From: Silene conica
Taxonomy: Eukaryota; Streptophyta; Magnoliopsida; Caryophyllales; Caryophyllaceae
Length of the DNA: 64,000 bases
Reading direction: 5' to 3'
NCBI GenBank assembly: GCA_029255685.2
Contig: CM055314.2
Location: 44,536,772-44,600,771 of the forward strand
Part shown: piece by piece, positions 11,900 to 23,433 of the stretch
How positions within the stretch are numbered: position 1 is the stretch's first letter
Layout: each line of letters begins with the position of its first letter
Translations under genes and position numbers: made by a program
Notes under the pieces: model-generated
What the model was told of the DNA's origin: nothing
The model's database searches: none
What the model saw: the letters and a program-made list of their open reading frames with translations, nothing else

Positions 11900-12560
11900 A
11901 AGCTTAGTTATTGTAATCAAGAAACGTGGTTATTTAATAGCTATTAAAATGCAAAAACTCGGTTATTGTAACGTAGGAACTTGGGAATTTGTAGTTATTG
12001 TAATGTAGAAAGTCAGTTATTGCAATAAATAAAGCTTGTTATTTTATATGTGATTCAGTTATGCACACGTTAGTTGTTTAAAGTTAGTTATAATTATTTT
12101 GTAGTCCAGTTATTGTAATATATTGAACGAATTATTCTATATAAAGTTCTTAAAAAATGGCGTTGTTGTAACATTACATTTCGATTATTGTATAACTTTA
12201 ACCGTGTTATTCTATTATTAAAACTCAATTATTGTATCTTTTATTTATTTTAGTTAACTTAAATTTTGCTTTTTGGTGATTTGCAGGTTGAATTAAGATA
12301 GACGTGAATAATTGACGCTCAATGGAGAAATTGATGTGTATACTTGGTCATTGTTTGTTAGTTTTCAGCTTGTTTAATTGAGTAACTCAGTTACTTTAAT
12401 GTTGAAACTCAGTTATTGTAATGTAGAAACTCGGTTATTGTAATGTAGAAACTCAACTATTATAATGTAAAACTCTGATATTTGTAGTTATTGTAATGTA
12501 GTAATTTAGTTATTGTAATGAATAAATCATGTTATTGTATTGAAATGAAACTCAAATATA
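11900..12560 (+). repeat. C2 motif array, forward orientation
   Basis: Repeats of GTTATTGTAATGTAGAAACTC with about 22-bp spacing, degenerating toward the left. Confidence 0.8.
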
Positions 12561-12829
12561 TTCAAATTTCTACCTTGTACTTGTTTTCATCATATTTAAT
12601 ATATATATATATATCTCCAATGCTACGACTAAAAGTATTTCTTCCCGACAAGAATCATGTGTTGTCGGCGTTTTCACCATTCTTCCGCCGATATTGCTTC
12701 TCGGCGAAAACCTTGTCTTGTTTATTGATGACGGCTGAACCAACAGAAAACGGAAGCTCACTAAAAGAAATAAAAACAAAAAAGAGCAAAAAACGCAACA
12801 CCCATGAAGTCATTAACAGATACAATAAC

Positions 12830-13740
12830 TGAATTTTCATAATACAATAATTGGATTAAGGTAATACAATAATCAAGATGTAATATAATAAGCAAAAAAC
12901 ACAGGGTTACTATATAGAAAAACTAAATATATTACAATAACTGTGTATTTATAATACAATTACTATGTTAGAGTAATACAATAACTGCGTATTTAGAATA
13001 ACAAAAACATAGGAAGAACAACATAAAAAATAAAAAAACAGATACGAAGATGCAAAAACATAAATACGAAACCCTAGAATTATGCAAAAAATGTAAATTA
13101 ACAAAAAACAACGACGAAATTGAACTACATTATGAAAGGGTGTTTACACTAGAAGACTAGTCTTGAAATATAAAAGAATGAAATAACAATTCTTTTGAAT
13201 AACTGTCTCAAAACCATTACAATAACTGTCTGAAAACATTACAATAACTGTCTACAACTATTAAAATAATTGTCTGAACCCATTACAATAAATGTCTACA
13301 ACTATTAAAATAACTGTCTGAACCGATTACAATAACTGTCTGAACCCATTACAATAATTGTCTGAAACTATTAAAACAACTGCCTGAAATCATTACAATA
13401 ACTGTCTGAACCATTACAATAAATGTCTGAACCCATTACAATAACTGTCTGAAACTATTAAAATAATTGTCTGAAACCATTACAATAATTGTCTGAAACC
13501 ATTAAAATAATTGTCTAAACCATTAAAATAACTGTCTAAAAACCATTACAATAACTTTCATGGACACTGAATAACATCTTCAGTTGAAGCAGGCTTAAAA
13601 TTTTTGAGTTCAATGATATCTGAGGAACGATACTGCAACAAAACTTTTAAGAACAATAACTGCCTGAAACCATTACAATAACTGTCTGAGACGATTACAA
13701 TACCTGTCTAAGACGATTACAATAACTGTCACAATAACAA
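12830..13740 (-). repeat. C2 motif array, inverted orientation
   Basis: More than twenty copies of ATTACAATAACTGTCTGAA and variants at about 22-bp spacing. Together with the forward array this gives the element a long inverted-repeat character. Confidence 0.85.
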
Positions 13741-14545
13741 TTTCAATAATACACGCAGAGATTATCAGAGAATACACACAATCATATAGAACAACTAAAG
13801 CAATATATTACAATAACACAGACGGATTTTCTTCATTAGAATAACAGTACAACTAATTTAAAGAAAAAGCACAAAAAAAACACATCAAAATTCGAAAATC
13901 AGGTACAAATCCAGAAAATACAATTACAAAATCCTAAAATTAAATAAAAACAAATGGAAACCGACTAATTGAACTACATAATGAAACCGACTGAATAAAT
14001 TGAAGAATACACACAAGAACACAACAATTTCAAGTAAAAAACAACTTCATAATGCGAAAATTTTAAAAAAATTTAACGAAAATGACGAAGAACGATGAAA
14101 CCCTAAAATATGTGAAAACAAGTAAAAAAATGTAATGCAACAACAACAAATACACTAATTGAACTACATAATGAAAACATTGACTAAAATTGAAGAATAC
14201 AAACACAAAACACAACAAAAATCAAGTAAAAAAAACCACATCATGCGAAAATTGAAGAAAATTAACGAAAATTAAAGAAAATCAATTACCTAAGATGAAC
14301 GAAAATGACGAAGAAGATAAGCAAAGAAGTCGTCGAATAAGATGAGCAAGAAGGTGTATGAAGAGACCGAAAATGACGAAAAAGCTAGAGGAAGGAAATG
14401 GCGAAAATGGTGAGTTACTGTGTTATTCAGTTGGACAATTGAAAAAAGGGGGAAAAAAGAAGTCAATTGTAGAAAACCCTCTTTATATACAAGTTGTAAG
14501 ATCTAATCTCAGCCACTCATTTAAGCTAAAATGAATGGTCCAGAT
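13741..14545. other. AT-rich right flank of C2 with no gene
   Basis: Contains repeated segments such as GAATACACACAA and AAGCGAAAATT-like stretches and A-rich runs. Nothing coding is visible; the part from about 14400 resembles the 5' leader region of the element read from its other side. Confidence 0.5.
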
Positions 14546-14609
14546 TTAAAGGTGTAACTCACCAATATTGACCCAACTCATATGCTCCTTTTTCTATATA
14601 TATATAAGA

Positions 14610-14738
<129 letters not shown>

Positions 14739-14979
14739 AGATCCGGTGAGAACGGTTATTCGGTGCATACGGTGAGAACGTATATTAACCGTTAGATTAT
14801 ACAAATATCAGCAGCCCAAATTTTGTAACAACGTCTTAACACCAACATCTTTCAGGTAGTTCGCAAGCTGTCACGAACACAAAGGTCGATTCAATTAAAA
14901 TCCATATTCCACCTTACACTAACCAACAGTAAGCTCACTCAACCGAAACAAATCAAAACAAACTAACTTCAGCAATTAC

Positions 14980-15573
14980 ATGACAAACTTTCTCCAGGAG
15001 CTGGTTGTAAGTTAAACTGTCATCAAAACCCAAATCATTCCCTTCCCAATACAATGCAATCTTGTCACCATTGCCAAGCTTAACATTTCTATCCAAGCAG
15101 TTATAGCAAATATTCGTGATCCCACCTTTAAACCACTGTCCACAAACACCATTACAATCAAATCAACTCCAATCACATTCGCAAATAAAAATATTTCGTT
15201 TTCAAAATAACACAGTATAAATAAATAATACTCCCTCCATTCAAGTCAACACTACCACTTTCTTTTTACACGTTTGCCAACGCGTATTTTATGCGGTAAA
15301 TATTGTTAGCTATGTATTTTCAAAAATTATAAAAGTTAGATATTAATAATATACTCATAAAGACAAATCAAACAAGATCCCACATGGATATAATTTAATT
15401 TACGTATCGAGAGAAAATCGGATTTGGATGATCATTTGTGAATAGTGTGTAAAATGCATAATGGTAGTGTAGTCTTGAATGGAGGGAGTAATGATCACAC
15501 TGACCTCAATGTTGACAGGTCCCTTTCTCACATCCAAATTCTCTGAGCAAGCATTCTCACCCCACTTCTTCGA
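14980..15573 (-). pseudogene. Captured acetyl-CoA synthetase fragment (two exons, one intron)
   Basis: On the minus strand 15573-15505 codes for WGENACSENLDVRKGPVNIE and is followed by a GT donor. After an acceptor ending GGACAG, 15135-14980 codes for WFKGGITNICYNCLDRN, then GDKIALYWEGND and LTYNQLLEKVCH. This is the N-terminal region of plant acetyl-CoA synthetase (acetate plus CoA plus ATP to acetyl-CoA), upstream of the AMP-binding motifs. Only about 75 codons of a protein of roughly 700 residues are present, with the intron retained, so it was captured as DNA rather than retrocopied. A Stowaway MITE lies inside the intron. The frame is still clean, which suggests recent capture. Confidence 0.75.
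15231..15488. mobile_element. Stowaway-type (Tc1/mariner) MITE
   Basis: 258 bp with terminal inverted repeats CTCCCTCCATTCAAG / CTTGAATGGAGGGAG, and extended inner similarity (ACACTACCA / TGGTAGTGT), flanked by a TA target duplication at 15229-15230 and 15489-15490. It lies in the intron of the captured acetyl-CoA synthetase fragment. Confidence 0.92.
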
Positions 15574-16622
15574 AAAAAAATGTATTTACTCCGTCAAAAA
15601 ACGTATCTAGGTTTATGTAAAAAAGTAAAAAATGTATCTACTCAGTAAAAAAAATGTATCTAGGTTTATGTAAAAAGGTAAAAAAAAAAGTGTATCTATT
15701 GCGTCAAAAAATGTATTTAAGTTTATGTAAAAAAAAATGTATCTACTCCGTCAAAAAATGTAACTAGGTTTATGTAAAAAACTAAAAAAAATGTATCTAC
15801 TCCGTCAAAAAATGTATCTAGGTTTATGTAAAAATGTAATAAAAATGTATCTACTCCCCAAAAAAAGTATCTAGGTTTAAGTAAAAGAATGTATCTACTC
15901 CGTCAAAAACTGTATCTAGGTTTATGTAAAAAAGTAAAAAAAAAAAATGTATTTATTCAGTCAAAAGATGAATTTAGATTTAAATAAAAAAATGTATCTA
16001 ATCCGTTAAAAAATGTATCTAGATTTATGTAAAAAAGTAAAAAAAAAATATATATATATCTAGTCCGTCAAAAAATATATCTAGGTTTATGAAAAAAAAG
16101 TAAAAAAAAAAATGTATCTAGGTTTATGTAAAAAAAGTAAAAAAATGTATATACTCCGTCAAAAAATGTATCTAGGTTTACGTAAAAAAGTAAAAAAAAA
16201 ATGTATCTACTCCTTCAAAAAATGTATCTAGGTTTATGTAAAAAAAATAAAAAAAAAATGTATCTACTTCGTCAAAAAATGTATGTAGGTCTACGTAAAA
16301 AACTAAAAAAAATGTATCTGCTACTTTAAAAAATGTATCTAGGTTTATGTAAAAAAAGTAAAAAAAAAAATGTATCTACTCCTTCAAAAAATGTGTCTAG
16401 GTTTATGTAAAAAAAGTAAAAAAAAATGTATCTACTCCGTCAAAAAATGTATCTAGGTTTACGTAAAAAAGTAAAAAAAATGTATCTACTCCGTCAAAAA
16501 AATGTATATAGGTTTACGTCAAAAGGTAAAAAAAAAGTATTTACTCCGTAAAAAAATGTATCTAATTTTATGTAAAAAGGTAAAAAAAAAAAAAATTATC
16601 TACTCCGTCAAAAAATCTATCT
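15573..16622 (+). repeat. Element D array, left arm
   Basis: About twenty copies of a unit of roughly 53 bp with two half-units: AATGTATCTACTCCGTCAAA and AATGTATCTAGGTTTATG followed by an A-rich run. It is the mirror image of the right arm at 16728-17948. Confidence 0.9.
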
Positions 16623-16624
16623 AG

Positions 16625-16727
16625 AATTTTATATCGGGTGAGAACGATTATACGGTGCATACGGTGAGAACGAGTCACGCCCGTTGGATTAAAACACAAT
16701 CAACGGTTAAGAAATACCCACAACCCA
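16625..16727 (+). other. Internal copy of the D terminus between the two arms
   Basis: Contains GGGTGAGAACGATTATACGG, GTGCATACGGTGAGAACG and CCGTTGGATTA, matching the left terminus at 14733-14810 with substitutions. It sits exactly at the symmetry centre of the arrays. Confidence 0.8.
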
Positions 16728-17948
16728 CATTCTAGATAGATTTTTTGACGGAGTAGATAATTTTTTTTTTTTTTTTACCTTTTTACATAAAATTAGATAC
16801 ATTTTTTTACGGAGTAAATACTTTTTTTTTTTTTACCTTTTGACGTAAACCTATATACATTTTTTTGACGGAGTAGATACATTTTTTTTACTTTTTTACG
16901 TAAACCTAGATGCATTTTTTGACGGAGTAGATACATTTTTTTTTTTACTTTTTTACATAAACCTAGATACATTTTTTGAAAGAGTAGATACATTTTTTTT
17001 AATTTTTTACATAAACCTAGACACATTTTTTGAAGTAGTATATACATTTTTTTACTTTTTTTACATAAACCTAGATACATTTTTTTTTTTACTTTTTTTT
17101 CATAAACCTAGATATATTTTTTGACGGACTAGATATATATATATTTTTTTTTTACTTTTTTACATAAACCTAGATACATTTTTTGAAAGAGTAGATACAT
17201 TTTTTTTAATTTTTTACATAAACCTAGACACATTTTTTGAAGTAGTAAATACATTGGTTTTTACTTTTTTACGTAAACCTAGATACATTTTTTGACGAAT
17301 TATATATATTTTTTTTTACTTTTTTTATATAAACTTAGATACATTTTTTTAATGAGGAGATACATTTTTTTTTTACTTTTTTTACATAAACCTAGATACA
17401 TTTTTTGAAGGAGTAGATACATTTTTTTTACTTTTTTACGTAAACCTATGTACATTTTTTAACGGAGTAGATACATTTTATTACTTTTTTTTACATAAAC
17501 CTAGATACATTTTTTGAAGGAGTAGATACATTTTTTTTTTACTTTTTTTACATAAACCTAGATACATTTTTTGACGGAGTAGATACATTTTTTGTTTTTT
17601 TACCTTTTTACGTAAACCTAGATACATTTTTTGACGGAGTAGATACATTTTTTTATTTTTTACTTTTTTTACGTAAACTTAGATACATTTTTTGGAGGAG
17701 TAGATACATTTTTTTTTTTTTTTTACTTTTTTTACCTAAACCTAGATACATTTTTGACGGAATAGATACATTTTTTTTAACTTTTTTACATAAACGTAAA
17801 TATATTTTTGGACGGAGTAGATATATTTTTTTTTTTGACGGAGTAGATACATTTTTTTTTACTTTTTTACATATACCTAGATACATTTTTTAACGGAGTA
17901 GATACATTTTTTTTTTACTTAAACCTAGATACATTTTTTGACGGAGTA
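16728..17948 (-). repeat. Element D array, right arm (inverse of the left arm)
   Basis: Same unit in opposite orientation. The unit variants nearest the centre mirror those of the left arm in order (TTATCTACTCC, then AATTAGATAC with TTACCTTTTTAC, then GTAAATAC, then TATATACATT), so the arms derive from an inverted duplication. A transcript would form a hairpin of about 1 kb. Confidence 0.88.
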
Positions 17949-17952
17949 ATAA

Positions 17953-18067
17953 ATTGGTCCATTTGGGAAACGGAAACTGTCCAGATATTCATAATATCGT
18001 TGTTCAAATTGCCGATGGTCCTGCGCAACAAAAACCTCAAGAAAACTATTAACCTCAACATTGTCTT
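17953..18067 (-). pseudogene. Captured S28 serine peptidase fragment (EDA2-like)
   Basis: The minus strand reads, after a less certain start, VAQDHRQFEQRYYEYLDSF followed by RFPNGPI. This fits the block of plant S28 (prolyl carboxypeptidase-like) proteins such as Arabidopsis EDA2 around their DHRQF-RQRYYEYLD-PDGPIF segment near the mature N-terminus. Only about 38 codons are seen; the catalytic Ser, Asp and His are not included. It adjoins the end of the right array arm. Identification is from memory of the family and should be treated as probable. Confidence 0.6.
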
Positions 18068-18544
18068 CAAACTTTCAAAGGTTTTCTAACTTCTGTAAAC
18101 CTATAAGAGACGGAAATGCATTTTTTGTTTACAGAAATAAGGAAAACAATTATAAATTGCCAAACAAACGTTTATCAAGGATCCTAGAGTACAACTTCAC
18201 ACCGCACAGTTTGCATAAAAATATTTTAGTGTGTGGCAATCATAGTGATTACCAAGCCTTCCCTAAGAGATAGAAGCCAATACCCAAAATTTATTGTTTA
18301 AATTTTAAGTGATCAACTCCTACCTGCAGAGACAGAATATATGCAACTTGACATTTTAATACACTGCATTTGTTTCGAACTTTCGGTACAATAAGAGGGA
18401 AGGAAAACAACGGTGTTTTCCAATCAAATATTGTCTACGTTGGAAAGTTTTAGTTTGTTTTGTAGGAATAAAAAAATTGAGCCCTAAATTTCCCTTGGTT
18501 TAATTTAAAATTTAATCTTAGCCTTTCTCTCATCTAATGGAGGA
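18068..18544. other. Right part of element D with no identified gene
   Basis: May contain intron or flank of the captured peptidase gene. A short frame at 18061-18273 has no recognisable homology. Confidence 0.4.
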
Positions 18545-18616
18545 GAGTCGTTCTCACCGTATGCACCGAATGGTCGTTCTCACCGGATCTTGCCTCTATA
18601 TATATATATATATATA

Positions 18617-19171
18617 GAATTGGGATCCTATGAGAACCACCAATATAATGAGAACCATGAGAACTCTACCTTACGGACTTTTTTAAAAAAAATTAATGAC
18701 ATATTTGGACTCGGCATGGAATTTTAAGGCTAGAGAACATATTTCTTGGTCTAGAAAATATATACTAGTGACGGAAATCAAGGTGAGATACGTTTTATTA
18801 ATTTTCATGCACCTACTACCGATTTTTACGCATCTATCATTTTTCATGCACCTAGAACTCGTTTTAATGCACGTACAACCTCATATCTCATGCACCTAGT
18901 AATCATTTTCATGCATGTAAAAAATTTCATGCACGTAGTGGTTGTTTTCGTGCATTTATAGCCATTTTAGTACGCCTAATTGTATTTTCGTACACTGAGT
19001 ATATATTTTGTTAATTAAATCAAAATTTTTTGTTTATTGATACTAAAGTGTGTATTTGAATAAGTTAAACTAATGGTAAATGATCCAACGAAACATTCGA
19101 AGCGAGATATGGTGGAGATTTAGTGAGGGTTCTCATGGTTCTCATTATAAGGGTGGTTCTCACCGGATCCC
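18617..19171. mobile_element. TA-flanked MITE-like element A1
   Basis: 555 bp between (TA)n tracts. Left end GGGATCCTATGAGAACCACC then ATGAGAACC twice; right end GGTTCTCATGGTTCTC, then GGTGGTTCTCACCGGATCCC. The centre carries a TTTCATGCACCTA / CATGCACGTA array. A4 at 47051-47607 is an inverted copy of the same element. Non-coding; needs transposase in trans. Confidence 0.85.
18800..18960. repeat. TTTCATGCAC-type motif array in A1
   Basis: Eight or so variants of TTT(C/T)ATGCACCTA at about 20-bp spacing. Confidence 0.75.
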
Positions 19172-19259
19172 TATATATATATATATATATAGGGTCGGGA
19201 TCCGGTGAGAACCACCCATATAATGAGAACTATGAGAACCACTTGTAATAACCATTAAT

Positions 19260-20820
19260 GAGATTAACTTAGCTAACTACCCACACCTCGTACCATCTAA
19301 CGCTCCGTCATTTTACATATTTTATCCGGAGTATTTTTTTCCTCTTCGAAGCTTACAACACAATTATTTCGGTTTGTTTGAGCATCAATCTCACAGACGC
19401 CTATTTTTCCCATGTCAATCGCATTCTAGACTATCAATTCAATCTCGTTATGCTTTCCTCATCAATGGACCTTGTGGATTCAATAAGGTAAATACTTGAA
19501 ATTGATTTTTATTTTTGTGAAATTCGGGTTTATATTTTTATGTCTTGAAATTTTCAATTCATCAATTAAGTTAGTCGAAATTATTGTTTATATTCATCAA
19601 TTTAATCTGTATTTCTTTTTCATTGATGATAATTAGGGTTTATATTCAATTTAGATGACGATAATTCGTTATTGTCACTTATTCTTGATGATTTTTGGTG
19701 TTATGACTGAATCATTTTAGTGTTTAATGGAATCATCTCATTTGTTACCAGTATATTAAATCCTGAACTTAAAACTGGTTAAATTAAATAAGGCTTTTTT
19801 CGGCTCCTTCATCAGTTGATCTTGGGTAGGAATCGAAGTACAATTGGGGAAAACTAAAACATTTGATATGATAAACCAAACAGGGATGAGTGATAATTAT
19901 TAGAAGGTAAATTCACTTAAAACCTCCCAAAAGTTGTCAAAAAATCTCCCCCAATTTCTCTTGTAGTTGCAGCATTAATACTCCAAATCACCAAATAATG
20001 AAAACTCATTTGCTAAACGTTTTCGGAGATGCATTTTAACAGTGATCCACTGTATATTTTATAGAGGAGTATATGAAACAAAGTTGAGCTACAATTTAAT
20101 TGCTATTATATGTCTGATGACTTAATATTGAGTTATTTATTAGAATGATCACTATGAAAAGATTTGCGATTTTGCGTCACAACTCTCATGTATTGAGTTA
20201 CATTTGTCATGCTTTATCGAAAGTTGGCTATTTTTATTTTGTTTTTTGTTACTTAATCTCACATTGTGTAATATATGGGGTAAACGACGAAGTGTAAACT
20301 TGGCCATAGTTCAAGTGCAATTTTATTGCTATTATACGTTTGATTTCATCTTTGATCATTAATTTCTCCTAATACATGTAGAGATATAATTTGGTGTCAT
20401 GTTTGATTCATCATAACTACAGTTTTTTTTTCAAAAAGTTTTTAAATATTGTATACTATGAGAAAATAATCGTCAATGTCGATTGCCAACATCATTTGAC
20501 CACCAAAAGAACAATTTAAATGGGAAGGAGTAAAAGATATATTACTCTGTATGTAGAACCGAAGCGTCATGTTCCAAGCTTATTTTCATCTGCAAACTTA
20601 TCTGTACATCTGCGAAACAACAGTAGCGGAATGGTATATATACTGCTAATTTTTATTTTGTCTATACATTTGTAGATGAAGGAAGGTGAAAGCAGTTGAA
20701 TTTGATTATTTGGTAGTGCTAGTTTCAAGATTGTAAACTCGATCCTTACAATGTAAGTTCGATCGATATTTATTGTTCGTCTCAATGTTGTTGCCTTTAG
20801 TATTTTTTGGAGGCTATAGC
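19260..20820. other. A2 left interior, possible captured leader and exon, unidentified
   Basis: AT-rich. An ATG at about 19464 is followed by a short frame and an AAG/GTAAAT splice-donor-like junction near 19490, suggesting a captured gene start. I do not recognise it, and the rest looks like intron. Confidence 0.35.
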
Positions 20821-20839
20821 CTATAAATAACTCAAGGAG

Positions 20840-21112
20840 ATGAGCAGTTTATATAAGCCCTGGAAGAGTACTTTGATTTCTTTCAAACTTATGGCACAGG
20901 CAAACTTATTGGTAGCAGATATTATGCTTTCCCCGTCGAAAAAAGGCAAGTTTATTGGTTCACTATTATCTCCCATGAGCTCAATAGAACCTGAAAATAA
21001 GTTAGATTTACTGAGTGGAAATTGCCGATTGACAGGGAAGAACCCATATAGTTGCATCATCTTCCAGTCTTTCTTACATATGTTCATTAATAATTATTTA
21101 ATGAAACATTAA
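20840..21112 (+). other. Unrecognised 90-codon open frame in A2
   Basis: Open from ATG at 20840 to the stop at 21110-21112. Composition is reasonably protein-like (MSSLYKPWKSTLISFK start) but I recognise no domain. It may be a captured exon or chance. Confidence 0.25.
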
Positions 21113-21190
21113 CATATCAATTTGTACTATCTTTGATATCATCATTACTGTTTTTACATTACAACTACTTATATTTTACTTATTTCGTAA

Positions 21191-21257
21191 GCCAATTAGC
21201 TCAAATGGCAGAGCATTGTGCAATGCACAAGATGTGGGTTCAACTCCCACATTGGCT
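21191..21257 (+). tRNA. tRNA-like sequence, probably degenerate
   Basis: Folds as a cloverleaf by eye: acceptor GCCAAT/ATTGGC (6 bp), D arm GCTC/GAGC, anticodon arm TTGT/ACAA with a 7-base loop, T arm GTGGG/CCCAC with TTCAACT loop. A-box (TTAGCTCAAATGG) and B-box (GGTTCAACTCC) are good. Odd points: the acceptor is one pair short and position 33 is C, not T, so decoding is doubtful. A tRNA pseudogene or tRNA-derived element is the safer reading. Confidence 0.45.
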
Positions 21258-21520
21258 AGTAAGAATGTTTCTTTTACATTGAGGTCGCCAATAAAGACCA
21301 GAATATATGGTCATAGTTTTTATGCATAATAGCATAAGCTACTCTTTGAAAATCTTATCAAACAAACCTATTACACTGCCTCCTTGGCGTTATTGTTGCA
21401 CGTGTAAGTCTAATTATATCATGCTCGTCATTGTCCTGGTATGCTTATGGCCTATTTAATTATAGTTGTACTATATTGCTTGCATCTCCACAAATTGCAA
21501 TCATGAGATTTTTATTTAGC

Positions 21521-21591
21521 AGGCTATATGAGATTTGAACTCATACCTTTGTGCAAAATGTGCACATCGCTCTACCATTGAGCTAATAGCC
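21521..21591 (-). tRNA. Second tRNA-like sequence, opposite strand
   Basis: Minus strand: acceptor GGCTAT/ATAGCC (6 bp), D arm GCTC/GAGC, anticodon arm TGTGC/GCACA with loop ACATTTT, T arm TATGAG/CTCATA with loop TTCAAAT. It has the same 6-bp acceptor and C33 as the copy at 21191 and a similar anticodon-stem sequence, so the two are probably related and stand as an inverted pair about 260 bp apart. Confidence 0.45.
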
Positions 21592-21754
21592 TTTAATATA
21601 CACTGAACAAATACGAGTAAGAAATAACGGGCTTATGGTACAATTGTGGCTGCCTAAATAGCTGGCATAAGTACACTTAAATGTCTCTCACATATTGGTA
21701 AGATATGTAATAGATACACTAAAATGTTTTGAAGGGGTGGTAAATACATTGACT

Positions 21755-21870
21755 CCTTCATAGCCTTTTCCTTTATTCCATGCACATAGAACCTTATTTC
21801 ATACACATTGCACTTTAATTCTTGCACATAGAACCTTATCTCATGCACATTGAATTAAAATTAATGTCCT
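21755..21870. repeat. TTTCATGCACATAGAACC array in A2, left block
   Basis: Variants of TTATTTCATACACATTGCAC and TTATCTCATGCACATTG at about 20-22 bp spacing, continued after an interruption at 22745-23262. Confidence 0.75.
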
Positions 21871-21922
21871 TTATCAACAATAATTAGTATCATAATATAA
21901 CCAACTGATGTAGCTGAAGAAT

Positions 21923-22740
21923 TTTTTTTTGGTAAAAGGTAAGTATAATATATCAAAAACAAATGTACATATGAGACTACATCTACTACAAGGAAAGGCA
22001 AAATCTTAAGCAAAAACTAAACAGCTCCTTGTAGTTGTCCGTCCAAATCATCCAAAGATATCATCCAACACCATTTAGCAATTGCTTGGGCATACATCCA
22101 ATGAACAAGTTGTCACTCCCAAAAGCAATCCAAACTCTGCACGAAAGAACAACAGCTCCCATGCATCTCTACTGCACTCTTATCTGCTTCATGACCTGCT
22201 CACGCTAACCGGCTCTTTCTTTCTGCCTAGTGCACAAACCAGCACCAGAAGCATTCATTTATTCTTATACATACACAGAGCTGTGGGAAGCATTCTGAAC
22301 AGACCCACTACAAGCCCCATTCTGCACCAAACTGCTTATTGCTGCCTCTGCTAGTCCCCAGCAACTTCTCTGCCTGACTGCAGCATTACCTACAGCCCGA
22401 CTGCAATCTAAAGCTGAAACAAAAGGCACTTGGGCACATACGTCCATTGCTACTCCGGCCTATCAGATCAATCTGTTGCGAAACTGTTATTACAACAACT
22501 AGAGAGCAGACCCAAGAACCTACAACAATCTGCCCTCCCTACAGAAAACCACAACAAAAACTATCCTTCAGCATTACCAAAACAATGCTCCATACAAAAT
22601 CAATTCCAAAACCACGAAATCCAGACCTGCAACTCTACTGCTCTAGAGTGCAGACCCAAGACCATACTGCTTCTTGCTTATTCTTGATATCTCGCACCAG
22701 TCCAAAGTTCCTGGATGCAGTCCCATTAAAAGACTTGCCA
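21923..22740 (-). mobile_element. Possible LINE/SINE-type retroposon 3' fragment
   Basis: The segment interrupts a duplicated A2 unit: the sequence ending GTAGCTGAAGAA at about 21920 recurs at about 22933-22945 with CTTTTTAATGCAC following. On the minus strand it ends CTTACCTTTTACC then a run of A, the style of plant LINE tails. I found neither a clear target duplication nor a reverse transcriptase frame, so the identity is tentative. Confidence 0.35.
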
Positions 22741-22744
22741 GATT

Positions 22745-23262
22745 CAAACAATATTTTCATGCATATAGAACATTATTTCATGCACATAAAACCTTATTTC
22801 ATGCCCATTTAACACTTATTTCATGCATAAAGAATCTTATTTCATGCACATAGAACCTTATCTCATGCACATTGAATTAAAATTAATGTCCTTTATCAAC
22901 AATAATTAGTATCTTAATATAACCAACTAATGCAGCTGAAGAACTTTTTAATGCACACAGAACCTTATTTCATGCATATAGAACCTTATTTCATGCACAT
23001 AAAACTTTGTTTTATGCACATAAAACCTTGTTTCATGTCAATTTAACACTTCTTTCATGCACATAGAACTTTATTTCATGCAAAATGAACTTTAATTCAT
23101 TCACATAAAACCTTATCTCAAGCACACTGAATTAAAACTAATGTCATTTATCAACAGTAATTAGTATCATAATATAACCACGCATTTCAACTGAAAAACT
23201 TTTTAATGCACATAGAACCTTATTTCATGCATATAGAACCTTATTCCATGCACATAAATACT
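22745..23262. repeat. TTTCATGCACATAGAACC array in A2, right block
   Basis: Roughly twenty copies of CACATAGAACCTTATTTCATG and variants, arranged in a higher-order unit of about 290 bp that includes the AATTAAAATTAATGTC segment. Confidence 0.85.
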
Positions 23263-23263
23263 T

Positions 23264-23340
23264 CAACGCCGGTTAATGTGAGCTCGGCACGTGGAGGATT
23301 AGGAGTGAAGAGTTCTTCATAAACTTCAGCTACAACCATT
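23264..23340 (-). pseudogene. Captured NAD+ synthetase (glutaminase domain) exon fragment
   Basis: After an acceptor-like TTTCTGCCAG the minus strand codes for VVAEVYEELFTPNPPRAEL followed by TLTGVEV. This matches the eukaryotic glutamine-dependent NAD+ synthetase segment containing the catalytic Cys of the amidase domain (family pattern EVCEELF-P-PPHAEL-L-GVEV). The Cys is replaced by Tyr here (one G-to-A change). About 26 codons are present, truncated at one side by the motif array and at the other by the intron. Identification is from memory. Confidence 0.6.
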
Positions 23341-23433
23341 CTGGCAGAAATCAACTTCTTAGATATTTATACAACGCCAAGAGAAGGAAAACCCATCTAG
23401 AGACAGCCATTTACAACAGAGGAATATATTAGT

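Larger units (their letters stand above)
11401..14592 (+). mobile_element. TA-flanked non-autonomous element C2
   Basis: Lies between (TA)n tracts at 11401-11410 and 14595-14606. The left 390 bp match the 5' leader of C1 in inverse orientation. The right terminus carries GTGTAACTCACC and CCAACTCATATG, i.e. two CTCA(C/T) cores read as GTGAG/ATGAG on the other strand, like other family termini. The body holds AGTTATTGTAATG arrays (about 11900-12560) and the same motif inverted (about 12830-13740). I saw no transposase coding sequence, so it would depend on a C1-type enzyme. Open frames here (for example 12518-12832) have no recognisable homology. Confidence 0.72.

Noticed and set aside
12518..12832. 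104-codon frame in C2
   Set aside because: Overlaps the motif array, no homology, no counterpart in C1.
18545..19200. Helitron ends
   Set aside because: No TC start or CTRR-with-hairpin end and insertion is not between A and T; the ends are inverted repeats in (TA)n, and the partner gene is FAR1/MULE, not Rep/helicase.
22082..22812. Overlapping open frames of 85-121 codons
   Set aside because: No domain recognised in any frame; the region looks like a retroposon fragment and adjoining motif array.
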